The translations under genes and the position numbers were made by a program. Below, in pieces: positions 28,282 to 36,939 of a stretch of 64,000 nucleotides of DNA; position 1 is the stretch's first letter, and every line of letters starts with the position of its first letter. The DNA comes from CAIMUS01 sp963708455 (GTDB taxonomy: Bacteria; Pseudomonadota; Gammaproteobacteria; Competibacterales; Competibacteraceae). The notes beneath the pieces were generated by a model. It worked only from the letters and a program-made list of their open reading frames with translations, searched no databases and was not told the DNA's origin. Where the stretch lies: the NCBI GenBank assembly GCA_963708455.1, contig CAVPSQ010000003.1, positions 1-64,000 on the forward strand, given 5' to 3'.

Positions 28282-28423
28282 TGACCTGATCGCCAACACA
28301 ACCGTGCCTTTATCGCCGCCTCGCCTGTAACACCTACCGGCCGGCAGCGCTAGGCCACCGCTCCCTTGAGCAGGGGAATCATCGGGCCATGGGGTATGCT
28401 GTCAGGCACGTCCTATACCCCAT

Positions 28424-29395
28424 CTACCGGGCGGCCTGTCGCAGTGCTGCCCGAAACGCCGCGAGATCAGCGCAGCAAATCACCTGCTCTAACAATGATT
28501 GCAAGGTTTCCTTCACCTCGATGGCATTGACTACCTGGACCACATCATTTGGCTTCTCGCCAAACCGAACTGCTATGGCATGCAGCAGCATATCGCGCGC
28601 TGCTTGCAGCGCACCCTGCTGCAAGCCCTGCTGCAAGCCCTTCTCAATGCCGATACGCTCAACGCTGGTAACATAAGGCATACGCTGTTCCTCCTCGAAT
28701 TTACTCAGTTCAGCCCAAAACGTCTTGTCCAGTCCCGGCGGCAAGACCAGCAGCCAGTCAATGAAGCGGAATAACTCCAGCACCTGCTGACGGGTGTAGC
28801 CACGCTGGTACAACAATTTGACCAGATACAACTTCCACTGCTTCCGTTCTTCGCCCTGCTTCACCGCTTTTGCCTTGAGATGGGCCATGACCACCACGGC
28901 AAAAGAATTCGGGTTGGCTTCCAGCGCCGCCCAGTCCCGTCCATAGTCGAGCACCTTGGCTATTGGAAACTGAAACGTCAGCTTGCAGCCCCAGCGGCCC
29001 GTGCGATAGACCTTCGGGCGATAGCGGGCATCGGCATCGCTCAGTACCGCCAGGCTGACGATGTCCACCCGGTAACGGTCGAACAGCCGGTAATGGTAGA
29101 TGTACATGCGCTCCGGGAAATCCCGGTCCCGGTCGTTCTGGATTTCAATGTGGATCAGCAACCAGGTCTCCCGGCCTTCCTTGAGGAATACCTGGACCAG
29201 CTTGTCCACGTAGCGACGCCCCGATTGGGCATCGCGCACCACTTTTTCCAGTTCCTTGTCGAGAAACTGATACCCCTTCGACCAGTCAATCTCAGCGTCA
29301 ATCGCCGGGAAGAAAAAAGACATAAAAGCGGGAAAGAAGATCTCTACCGCCTCTTTCCAGGGACTGTCGAAATCACTGCGGGTGTCTGTTTTCAT
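28424..29395 (-). CDS. Rpn-type recombination-promoting nuclease, copy 2
   Basis: 323 residues from ATG 29395. The body is almost identical to copy 1, including WLLIHIEIQ and the LELLRFIDWLL-type region (LELFRFIDWLLVLPPGLDKT). Only two GLQQ units remain. A segment like that after copy 1 (CCATCTACCGGGCGGCCTG) surrounds the stop region, but no clpB fragment or terminator follows directly. Upstream, the clpB-like fragment at 29416 is shared with copy 3, so copies 2 and 3 have the same 5' context and copies 1 and 3 the same 3' context. Confidence 0.85.
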   Translation of the reverse strand: MKTDTRSDFDSPWKEAVEIFFPAFMSFFFPAIDAEIDWSKGYQFLDKELEKVVRDAQSGRRYVDKLVQVFLKEGRETWLLIHIEIQNDRDRDFPERMYIYHYRLFDRYRVDIVSLAVLSDADARYRPKVYRTGRWGCKLTFQFPIAKVLDYGRDWAALEANPNSFAVVVMAHLKAKAVKQGEERKQWKLYLVKLLYQRGYTRQQVLELFRFIDWLLVLPPGLDKTFWAELSKFEEEQRMPYVTSVERIGIEKGLQQGLQQGALQAARDMLLHAIAVRFGEKPNDVVQVVNAIEVKETLQSLLEQVICCADLAAFRAALRQAAR

Positions 29396-29415
29396 GGCTA
29401 CGATTTTCCACTGAC

Positions 29416-29541
29416 TCAAGCGACATCCGCCGCGACTCGGTCGCCCTTGCGCAACCCCCATCGTCCGGCCGCCGCAGCTACCGCGATAGTATCACCCAGC
29501 CCGAACTCGCCGGCCAGACTCCGCTGCGCCGGCAGATGTCG
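29416..29541 (-). pseudogene. ClpB-like C-terminal fragment, copy 3 (diverged)
   Basis: The minus strand reads RHLPAQRSLAGEFGLGDTIA, then GRWGLRKGDRVAADVA to a TGA at 29416. The pattern AQR-x-LAGEF-x-x-GD-x-I-x-V and GR-x-x-x-RKG matches the clpB C-terminus, although it has diverged. The stretch CGGCAGATGTCGTCTCTGG next to it is shared with copies 1 and 6. Confidence 0.55.
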
Positions 29542-29577
29542 TCTCTGGTAACGTCGCTGCCCCTGGGGAGCATAAAG

Positions 29578-31965
29578 TTACTGCCCGCTTCCTTCTCTGA
29601 GGAAGAGATTGACGGCAGAGTCAGCGTCGCCGCCGTTCTCCTGCGGATTGAGGAATTCCTGCCAGTCGTAACTGCTGGCCGCGCTGCGCCGATTGAAGGT
29701 GGCGGTGACCGCCCGCGTCTTGCTCAGCGTGACCTGACAGGTGGCCGACCTGCCACTGCACGATCCCTTCCAGCCGGCGAATACCGAACCGCTCTTGGCC
29801 TTGGCAGTGAGCTTCACTTTCGTGCCGTTGCGGTAGGAATGGTCGCAATCCGACCCGCAGTTAATTCCTGAAGGGCTACTGGTCACCGTGCCGCTGCCGC
29901 TGCCCGCCTTGCTCACCGTCAACAGGTAATACCCCTTCTTGGTGAAGGCCGCTGTGACTGTTTTGGCTTGATTCATCGTCACGGTGCAGCTAGAAGAGGT
30001 ACCGCTGCATGCCCCGCTCCAACCGGCGAACACCGAGTCAATCCGGGCCTTGGCGGTGAGTTTCACCACCTTACCGCTGGAATAACTTTCGCTACAGTCA
30101 CTGCCGCAGTTGATGCCGCTGGGACTGCTGGTTACTGTGCCGCTGCCGTTGCCCGCCTTGCTCACCGTCAATAGGTAATAGCCCTTTTTGGTGAAGGCCG
30201 CCGTGACCGTTCTGGCCTGATTCATCGTCACGGTGCAGGCAGAAGAGGTACCGCTGCATGCTCCGCTCCAGCCGGTGAACACCGAGCCGCTCTTGGCCTT
30301 GGCGGTGAGTTTCACTACCTTACCGCTGGAATAACTCTCGCTACAGTCACTGCCACAGTTGATGCCGCTGGGACTGCTGCTGACGGTACCGCTGCCGTTG
30401 CCGGCCTTTCTGACCGTCAGGGCATAGGTCTTCACGGCGAAGGTGGCCATGACTGACCGCGACTGCGTCATGCTCACTTCACAGACGCCCACGCCGCTGC
30501 AGGCGCCACTCCAGCCGGTAAAGATCGAGCCGCTGATCGGGGTAGCGGTCAGCCTTACCAGGGTATTGACCGGGTAGTTCTCGGAACAGTCATTGCCGCA
30601 GTCGATGCCGGCCGGGTCGCTGGTGACACGGCCACTCCCCCTCTTAACCACCACCAGGGAGAACTCCCTGTTAAAGGTCGCTGTCACCGCTCTATCCTGA
30701 TCCATCGTTACCTGACAGGTGCCGGTGCCGCTGCATGCCCCGCTCCAGCCGGCAAACTTCCATCCACTGTCTGGTGTCGCCGTCAGTGTTACTGTCTTAC
30801 CGCTGGGATAGGCTTCCCTACAGTCCCTGCCGCAGTCGATCCCTGCAGGGGCGCTGGTCACTGTGCCTGATCCGCTCGTGGTCACTGTTAACAGATGGTT
30901 CTCAAGCCGAGCGATCCACGCCTCCCCATAAGAAGAAGGATTTCTCCCAAACCCGACAATCGTGCGCCCGTCGGCGGAAATATCCATAGCTGCATACAAC
31001 ACCCAACCCGTCAGATCGAGCCCATAGTCGTTCACCAACACGTCCTTAAGACTACGTATGCCATGAGTCACATCCCAAATGAATGCCCCTCCACTGATTC
31101 CGATTATCACTGAACCGTCGGCGGACACAGCGGTGGCGCCGCTAAAGAATATCCCGCCGGGCAAGTCGCCCAGGCCGACCATACCGCCTGCTTGCGTCCA
31201 GCGGAAGGCCTCGTCCCCAAAACTGGAGTTACCTCTTCCGACCACTACCGAACCGTCGGCAGACACGGCGGTAGCAACGCTGGAGAAGCTTCCACCGGGC
31301 AAATCGCCCAGACCCAACGTGCTGTCCGTCTGGGTCCAGCGGAACGCCTCGTCCCCCAGCGTACCCCCGACTACCACCAAACCGTCAGGGGACACGGCGT
31401 TGGCATACCCGCCGGGCAGGGCCACCATGCCGCTTGCCTGCGTCCAGTGAAAGGCCGTACGTCCTGTCACCAAGATAGAGGAACTCGTCCCGACTACTAC
31501 CGAACCATCGGCGGACACATCCTTGGCCATACTAAGAAAGCTGTCATTAGGAAGGGCGCCAAGCAGCCCCCCCAGACCCACCATGCCGCCCGCCTGGGTC
31601 CAGTGGAAGGCCTCATACCTACTTTGGTTGTCTAAGGTAGAGCAACTCTGACCAACCACCACTGAGCCGTCGGTGGAAACGGCAGCGGCCTCGCTGAACG
31701 GGAGGCCCCAGCTACAATGATCCGCCAAGTGGCCCAGGCCCACCATGCCACCCGCCTGGGTCCAGCGGAACGCCTCGATTCCAAAAGGAGAGTCACATCG
31801 TCCAACTACTACGGAGCCGTCGGCGGACACACCGTTGGCCTGACTGCTGTAGCAAGTTCCGCCGGGCAGATAGCCCAAACCCATAAATGAAGACGCCGCC
31901 TGAGCCAGAGTCGGCAGTCCCATCAGCCCCAAGACTGCTGTCAGTACCAGCGCTGTTTTCTTCAT
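29578..31965 (-). CDS. Exported HAF-repeat protein with InlB-type B-repeats
   Basis: 795 residues from ATG 31965, preceded by AAGGAG and starting with a signal peptide (MKKTALVLTAVLGLMG, cleavage near AQA). The first half has about six to eight HAF-type repeats (GLGDLPGG...ATAVSADGSVVVGRG...EAFRWTQAGGM), a probable extracellular beta-rich fold. Five B-repeats with the pattern GIDCGRDC/GINCGSDC and GWSGACSGTG follow. Each has two Cys pairs, which suggests disulfides after export. The last residues match the shared tail (SYDWQEFLNPQENGGDADSA). No catalytic domain was seen. Confidence 0.85.
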   Translation of the reverse strand: MKKTALVLTAVLGLMGLPTLAQAASSFMGLGYLPGGTCYSSQANGVSADGSVVVGRCDSPFGIEAFRWTQAGGMVGLGHLADHCSWGLPFSEAAAVSTDGSVVVGQSCSTLDNQSRYEAFHWTQAGGMVGLGGLLGALPNDSFLSMAKDVSADGSVVVGTSSSILVTGRTAFHWTQASGMVALPGGYANAVSPDGLVVVGGTLGDEAFRWTQTDSTLGLGDLPGGSFSSVATAVSADGSVVVGRGNSSFGDEAFRWTQAGGMVGLGDLPGGIFFSGATAVSADGSVIIGISGGAFIWDVTHGIRSLKDVLVNDYGLDLTGWVLYAAMDISADGRTIVGFGRNPSSYGEAWIARLENHLLTVTTSGSGTVTSAPAGIDCGRDCREAYPSGKTVTLTATPDSGWKFAGWSGACSGTGTCQVTMDQDRAVTATFNREFSLVVVKRGSGRVTSDPAGIDCGNDCSENYPVNTLVRLTATPISGSIFTGWSGACSGVGVCEVSMTQSRSVMATFAVKTYALTVRKAGNGSGTVSSSPSGINCGSDCSESYSSGKVVKLTAKAKSGSVFTGWSGACSGTSSACTVTMNQARTVTAAFTKKGYYLLTVSKAGNGSGTVTSSPSGINCGSDCSESYSSGKVVKLTAKARIDSVFAGWSGACSGTSSSCTVTMNQAKTVTAAFTKKGYYLLTVSKAGSGSGTVTSSPSGINCGSDCDHSYRNGTKVKLTAKAKSGSVFAGWKGSCSGRSATCQVTLSKTRAVTATFNRRSAASSYDWQEFLNPQENGGDADSAVNLFLREGSGQ

Positions 31966-32153
31966 GTGGATACTCCTTGTTGAGCTAAGCAAGAAAAATA
32001 AAGCTCAACTACCTTGTGTGACCTTAACGATGTCACATCCGGCAGTCCGCTAAGGTGGGTACGGCTCACCTTAAACGACCGGACCGCTGCGAATGGTGGG
32101 CGATGCTCACCCTACTGCTACTTCTCCCGTCGGCGCTGCCAACTATTTAGAAA
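31966..32153. other. Intergenic region with small inverted repeats
   Basis: 188 nt between the HAF-repeat and SBBP2 genes. TGTGAC and GTCACA face each other across nine bases near 32016–32036; the spacing does not fit CRP. AAGGTGGG/CTCACCTT near 32052–32073 can form a hairpin that may end SBBP... upstream-side transcription, but no U-tract follows. Confidence 0.3.
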
Positions 32154-35100
32154 TTAGCGCTCGGTTTCCCAGGGGAAAAGAGGGGCGGCGAATTCAGCGT
32201 CGCCACCGCTTTCCTGCGAATTGAGGAGCTCCAGCAATTCATCAGCCGCCGCCGCGCTGCGCCGATTGAAGGTGGCGGTGACCGCCCGCGTCTTGCTCAG
32301 TGTGATCTGACAGGTGGCCGACCTGCCACTGCACGATCCCTTCCAGCCGGCGAATACCGAACCGCTCTTGGCCTTGGCGGTGAGCTTCACTTTCGTTCCG
32401 TTGCGATAGGAGTGATTACAATCCGACCCACAGTTGATTCCTGAAGGGGTACTGGTCACCGTGCCGCTACCGCTGCCCGCCTTGCTCACCGTCAACAGGT
32501 AATAGCCCTTTGCGGTGAAGGCCGCCGTGACTGTTTTGGCTTGATTCATCGTCACCGTGCAGGTAGAAGATGTACCGCTGCACGCCCCACTCCAACCGGC
32601 AAATACCGAGCCGCTCTTGGCCTTGGCGGTGAGTTTCACTTTCTTACCGCTGGTATAACTCTGGTTACAGTCACTGCCGCAGTTGATGCCGGCCGGACTG
32701 CTGCTGACCACGCCACTGCCGTTGCCGTGCTTGGTGACTTTGAGCAGGTAAGTCACCATCTGAGTGGTGACTTGGGCCTGATTGTTGGCGAGGTTGTTGT
32801 CAATGACCGTGGCGCTGGTCACACTCGCCGTGTTTCGGATCGTGCTAGCGCTTTGCGCGGTGGGCTTGACGGTTACGGTCACGCCGGTGCTGGCTCTCAC
32901 GGTGAGCACGCCGATTGTGCAAGTCACTTTCCGACTACTACTGTCATAGGCGCAACCCGCCGAGGCATTGTCGAAGCTCACCCCCGCCGGCAGGGTATCC
33001 GTCACCACCACATCTGGCACATCCTGCGGTCCATTGTTGCTGACCGTGAGGGCGTAGGTCAGCGACTGACCTACGCGCACCGGATTGGGCGCCGCGCTTA
33101 TGCTCAGCGCCAGATCGGTATCTGCTAATTTGGCCACAAAGGCGTCGCTGGCGCGGTTATAGGCGAGACCCGGTCCACCGCGCACCGGGAAGCTGGCTTC
33201 CGACGAGTTGGTCTGCCCGACTACATAGGCCCGCCCCAGCCTATCCACGGCGATGCCCCGGCCGTATTCATGACTCTCGCCCCCGATGTAGCCGGCATAG
33301 ATCATTTGATTGCCGTTGGCGCTGACCTTCGCCACAAAGGCGCCGCTGAGGTCGTTGGTGAGACCCGGTCCGCCATGCACCGGGAAGCTGGCTTCAGATG
33401 ACCAGGTTTGCCCGGTTACGTACGCCTGCCCCAGTTCGTCTACGGCGATGCCGGCGCCGTCGTCGTCACCGTCGCCCCCGATGTAGCCGGCATAGATCAG
33501 CCGCGTCCCGTCGGCGCTGACTTTCGCCACAAAGGCGTCGTTGGCGCGGTTATAGGTGAGATCCGGTCCACCACGCACCGGGAAGGTGACTTCCGACGAG
33601 TTGGTGCGCCCGACCACATACGCCTGCCCCAGTTCGTCTACGGCGATGCCCTGGCCGTAATCCCAATAGTCCCCTCCAATATAGCCCGCATAGATCAGTT
33701 GGCTGCCATCCGCGCTGACCTTCGCCACAAAGGCGTCGTCGAAACCGTTGTAGCTGAGATCCGGCCCGCCGCGCACAGGGAAGCTCGCTTCTGACGAAGT
33801 GGTCATCCCGACCACATACGCCTGCCCCAAGTTATCCACGGCAATGCCATAACCTCGGTCATAACGGCGGCCCCCGATATAACCGGCATAGACCAGTCGG
33901 CCGCCGTCGGCGCTCACCTTCGCTACAAAAGCGTCATACTCGCCGTGATAGCTGAGATCCGACCCGCCGCGCACCGGGAAGGCATCTTGTTCCCGTTGGG
34001 TAGTCCCGACCACATACGCCTGCCCCAAGCTATCCACGGCGATACTGTGGCCGTCGTGCCAACCACCCCCCCCGATATAGCCGGCATAGATCAGTTGGCT
34101 GCCGTCAGCGCTGATTTTCGCTACAAAGGCATTACTGGAGCCGTTCTGAGTAAGGTCCGGCCCGCCGCGCACCGGGAAGCTGGCTTCCGACGAATTGGTG
34201 TTCCCGACCACATACGCCTGCTCCAGTTCGTCTACGGCGATGCCGGTGCCGTCGTCGTCACCGTCGCCCCCGATGTAGCCGGCATAGACCAGTTGGCTGC
34301 CGTCAGCGCTGACTTTCGCCACGAAGGCATCTCTTTCCTCAATCGGTTCGCTATTAAAGGTGAGATCCGGCCCACTGCGTACCGGGAAGCTGGCTTCCGA
34401 CGATTGGGTCTCCCCGACCACATACGCCTGCCCCAAACCGTCTACGGCAATACCCCTGCCAATGTCCTGACCGCTGCCCCCGATATAGCCGCAGTAGACC
34501 AGAATGGTCGGATCGATCACCAGCGGGCGGCTGGGATCGTAGTCGCCCAGGGCGAAGCCATAGCGCCAGTCGCCGGTCTCGGTTTGGGCAAGGGTATAGC
34601 GCGCCTCCACCGGAATCCGCCGGCCGTCGATCTCCTGATACACCAGCGGCCGCTCTTCCTCAAAGCCGCCCACCGGCGTCTGAATGGCCAGTCGGCCGGC
34701 GTCGGTCAGGGTGACCGTTGTAGCTCCCTGGTAGGCCAGTTGAATCTGACGGGGATCAGCGCCCGGTTGGACGTGGAAGGTGGTCTTGAGATGGCCGCCG
34801 TCGCCGCTGTAGACCACCTCGATGCCCGGCCAAACATTGGAGTAGGCCACCTCGGTATAGGTCGGCAGGCCGGTTTTCCAATTGGTTTGCGGACCTTTGA
34901 AGTAGCTGACGATGGTGGCGGTTTTGCTCCGGCCCTGGGGTTTAACCGGTTCCGCCCCCACGAACTGGACCTTCGCGGCCCAGCGTTGCCGCACCGTCTC
35001 CGCGGTGGCCGGCTCAGGTCGAGCCAGCCGATGCAACGGCTGGACGGCGTCTTTCTCAGCCGCCGGCGCCGGTTCCTGCAGGGCCAGGGTGATCCCGTCG

Positions 35101-35375
35101 GCGGTGAAGTACACGCCGGTGTCGCGGCCCTGAAGGTAATAGGCTACCTGCGGATCGCTCTGCCCTTGATTTTCGATAAAGTACAGCGGCAGCTTGCCCA
35201 GATTGACTTTGGCGGCAGCGGAAGTTGGCGGCGCCGCCACCGTGAGCGGCGGCATACGGTGGTAATGAGCAAGCACAACCAGCGCCGTCATGACAACCAA
35301 CGTGAGCAGTGCGCCGATGGCATACCTGTCGCGCCGGGAGAGGAAAGTAGAAAGAGGCGAATCCTGATTGTCCAT
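32154..35375 (-). CDS. Exported SBBP beta-propeller repeat protein 2
   Basis: About 1073 residues from ATG 35375 (GGAG about 10 nt upstream). It is a paralogue of SBBP protein 1: the N-terminal 280 residues, including the membrane helix and the DUF7948-like domain, are almost identical. The seven SBBP units differ more. The DUF11 domain is conserved (APNPVRVGQSLTYALTVSNN). Two InlB-type B-repeats follow rather than three, and the terminal tail is diverged (ELLELLNSQESGGDAEF). The two paralogues have probably exchanged or duplicated their flanking modules separately. Confidence 0.88.
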   Translation of the reverse strand: MDNQDSPLSTFLSRRDRYAIGALLTLVVMTALVVLAHYHRMPPLTVAAPPTSAAAKVNLGKLPLYFIENQGQSDPQVAYYLQGRDTGVYFTADGITLALQEPAPAAEKDAVQPLHRLARPEPATAETVRQRWAAKVQFVGAEPVKPQGRSKTATIVSYFKGPQTNWKTGLPTYTEVAYSNVWPGIEVVYSGDGGHLKTTFHVQPGADPRQIQLAYQGATTVTLTDAGRLAIQTPVGGFEEERPLVYQEIDGRRIPVEARYTLAQTETGDWRYGFALGDYDPSRPLVIDPTILVYCGYIGGSGQDIGRGIAVDGLGQAYVVGETQSSEASFPVRSGPDLTFNSEPIEERDAFVAKVSADGSQLVYAGYIGGDGDDDGTGIAVDELEQAYVVGNTNSSEASFPVRGGPDLTQNGSSNAFVAKISADGSQLIYAGYIGGGGWHDGHSIAVDSLGQAYVVGTTQREQDAFPVRGGSDLSYHGEYDAFVAKVSADGGRLVYAGYIGGRRYDRGYGIAVDNLGQAYVVGMTTSSEASFPVRGGPDLSYNGFDDAFVAKVSADGSQLIYAGYIGGDYWDYGQGIAVDELGQAYVVGRTNSSEVTFPVRGGPDLTYNRANDAFVAKVSADGTRLIYAGYIGGDGDDDGAGIAVDELGQAYVTGQTWSSEASFPVHGGPGLTNDLSGAFVAKVSANGNQMIYAGYIGGESHEYGRGIAVDRLGRAYVVGQTNSSEASFPVRGGPGLAYNRASDAFVAKLADTDLALSISAAPNPVRVGQSLTYALTVSNNGPQDVPDVVVTDTLPAGVSFDNASAGCAYDSSSRKVTCTIGVLTVRASTGVTVTVKPTAQSASTIRNTASVTSATVIDNNLANNQAQVTTQMVTYLLKVTKHGNGSGVVSSSPAGINCGSDCNQSYTSGKKVKLTAKAKSGSVFAGWSGACSGTSSTCTVTMNQAKTVTAAFTAKGYYLLTVSKAGSGSGTVTSTPSGINCGSDCNHSYRNGTKVKLTAKAKSGSVFAGWKGSCSGRSATCQITLSKTRAVTATFNRRSAAAADELLELLNSQESGGDAEFAAPLFPWETER

Positions 35376-35434
35376 GATCTTTAACTCCAACTTTGTTTAT
35401 ACGGTTCTTTTATTCCTTTCTTCCTTACAAATTA

Positions 35435-35448
35435 TTGACTTGGATCAA
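35435..35448 (-). promoter_or_regulatory. FNR/ANR-like box upstream of SBBP gene 2
   Basis: TTGACTTGGATCAA, identical to the 14-mer before SBBP gene 1 and again 60 bp from the start codon. Surrounding bases (ATTGACTTGGATCAAAGAA) are shared for about 20 bp, while the DNA on either side diverges. Confidence 0.55.
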
Positions 35449-35518
35449 AGAAGATATTGATGAGAATGTTTATCGAAGATAAACGCGCCCGGTGACCGGG
35501 GTCTCCCTGAATTTCAAT

Positions 35519-35542
35519 AAAAAGCCCGCCGAAGCGGGCTTT
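35519..35542 (-). terminator. Terminator, copy at 35.5 kb
   Basis: On the minus strand AAAGCCCGC-TTC-GGCGGGCTTT continues into TTATT. It follows clpB fragment 4 and Rpn gene 3, as at 27.05 kb. Confidence 0.75.
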
Positions 35543-35560
35543 GTCAGGTAAAACGACTGC

Positions 35561-35702
35561 TCAGGCCGCCACCCGCATGCCCTTGCGGAAGACCAGCCTG
35601 CCGCTCTCGGCATCCACCTCGATGGCGTCGCCCGGCGCAAACTCGCCGGCCAAATGTGCTGCACCAGTGGGCTTGCCGGCTGCCGGATCGCCCGCTTCAA
35701 GG
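35561..35702 (-). pseudogene. ClpB C-terminal fragment, copy 4 (frameshifted)
   Basis: The minus strand starts LKRAIRQPASPLVQH, shifts by one base near 35655, then reads LAGEFAPGDAIEVDAESGRL and RKGMRVAA to a TGA at 35561. It is closer to the true clpB end than copies 1, 3 and 6. Directly downstream of Rpn gene 3. Confidence 0.78.
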
Positions 35703-35749
35703 ATTCCCCCGTTCACGGTGGCGCCTGTCGAGCACGTCCTATGCCCAAT

Positions 35750-36757
35750 CTACAGGGCGGCCTGTCGCAGTGCTGCCCGAAACGCCGCGAGATCAGCACA
35801 CAAAATCGCCTGTCGCAACAGCGACCGCAAAATTTCGTCGGCCTCGATGGCATTCACCGCCTGTACCACATCGTCTGGCAGTTCACCAAAGCGGGCGGAT
35901 ACCGCTTCCAACAGCATATCACGAGCTCCTCGCAACGAACCTTTTTGCAAACCCTGCTGCAAACCCTGCTGCAAGCCCTGTTGTAAGCCCTGCTGCAAGC
36001 CCTTCTCAATGCCGATACGCTCAACGCTGGTAACATAAGGCATACGCTGTTCCTCCTCGAATTCACTCAGTTCAGCCCAAAACGTCTTGTCCAGTCCCGG
36101 CGGCAAGACCAGCAGCCAGTCAATGAAGCGAAATAACTCCAGCACCTGCTGACGGGTGTAGCCACGCCGGTACAACAATTTGACCAGATACAACTTCCAC
36201 CGCTTCCGTTCTTCGCCCTGCTTCACCGCTTTTGCCTTGAGATGGGCCATGACCACCACGGCAAAAGAATTCGGGTTGGCTTCCAGCGCCGCCCAGTCCC
36301 GTCCATAGTCGAGCACCTTGGCTATTGGAAACTGAAACGTCAGCTTGCAGCCCCAGCGGCCCGTGCGATAGACCTTCGGGCGATAGCGGGCATCGGCATC
36401 GCTCAGTACCGCCAGGCTGACGATGTCCACCCGGTAACGGTCGAACAGCCGGTAATGGTAGATGTACATGCGCTCCGGGAAATCCCGGTCCCGGTCGTTC
36501 TGGATTTCAATGTGGATCAGCAACCAGGTCTCCCGGCCTTCCTTGAGGAATACCTGGACCAGCTTGTCCACGTAGCGACGCCCCGATTGGGCATCGCGCA
36601 CCACTTTTTCCAGTTCCTTGTCGAGAAACTGATACTCCTTCGACCAGTCAATCTCAGCGTCAATCGCCGGGAAGAAAAAAGACATAAAAGCGGGAAAGAA
36701 GATCTCTACCGCCTCTTTCCAGGGACTGTCGAAATCACTGCGGGTGTTTGTTTTCAT
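35750..36757 (-). CDS. Rpn-type recombination-promoting nuclease, copy 3
   Basis: 335 residues from ATG 36757. The nuclease core is the same as in copies 1 and 2 (DAEIDWSKEYQFLDKE; WLLIHIEIQ). After the GLQQ-type repeat region the last ~75 residues diverge (GSLRGARDMLLEAVSARFGE, LRSLLRQAILCADLAAF), so it is a mosaic. The repeat units here are partly degenerate. It has clpB fragments on both sides (copy 4 downstream, copy 6 upstream). Confidence 0.85.
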   Translation of the reverse strand: MKTNTRSDFDSPWKEAVEIFFPAFMSFFFPAIDAEIDWSKEYQFLDKELEKVVRDAQSGRRYVDKLVQVFLKEGRETWLLIHIEIQNDRDRDFPERMYIYHYRLFDRYRVDIVSLAVLSDADARYRPKVYRTGRWGCKLTFQFPIAKVLDYGRDWAALEANPNSFAVVVMAHLKAKAVKQGEERKRWKLYLVKLLYRRGYTRQQVLELFRFIDWLLVLPPGLDKTFWAELSEFEEEQRMPYVTSVERIGIEKGLQQGLQQGLQQGLQQGLQKGSLRGARDMLLEAVSARFGELPDDVVQAVNAIEADEILRSLLRQAILCADLAAFRAALRQAAL

Positions 36758-36777
36758 GGCTACGATTTTCCACTGAC

Positions 36778-36902
36778 TCAAGCGACACCCACCGCGGCTC
36801 GGTCGCCCTTGCGCAACCCCCATCGTCCGGCCGCCACAGCTACCGCGATAGTATCACCCGGCCCGAACTCGCCGGCCAGACTCCGCTGTGCCGGCAGATG
36901 TC
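36778..36902 (-). pseudogene. ClpB-like C-terminal fragment, copy 6 (diverged)
   Basis: Nearly identical to the fragment at 29416–29541 (LPAQRSLAGEFGPGDTIAV ... GRWGLRKGDRAAVG). It stands between Rpn gene 3 and the 3' end of the subtilase, in the same position as copy 3 between Rpn gene 2 and the HAF protein. Confidence 0.55.
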
Positions 36903-36939
36903 GTCTCTGGTAACGTCGCTGCCCCTGGGGAGCATAAAG

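Noticed and set aside
32016..32036. TGTGAC...GTCACA as a CRP site
   Set aside because: The half-sites are separated by nine or more bases rather than the six required between TGTGA and TCACA.
33945..35384. 479-codon plus-strand ORF opposite SBBP gene 2
   Set aside because: Same antisense artefact as at SBBP gene 1, and its repeats mirror the SBBP repeats.
27478..36003. CTGCTGCAAGCC arrays as a CRISPR
   Set aside because: Units are 12 bp, contiguous, without spacers, and in frame inside the Rpn genes.
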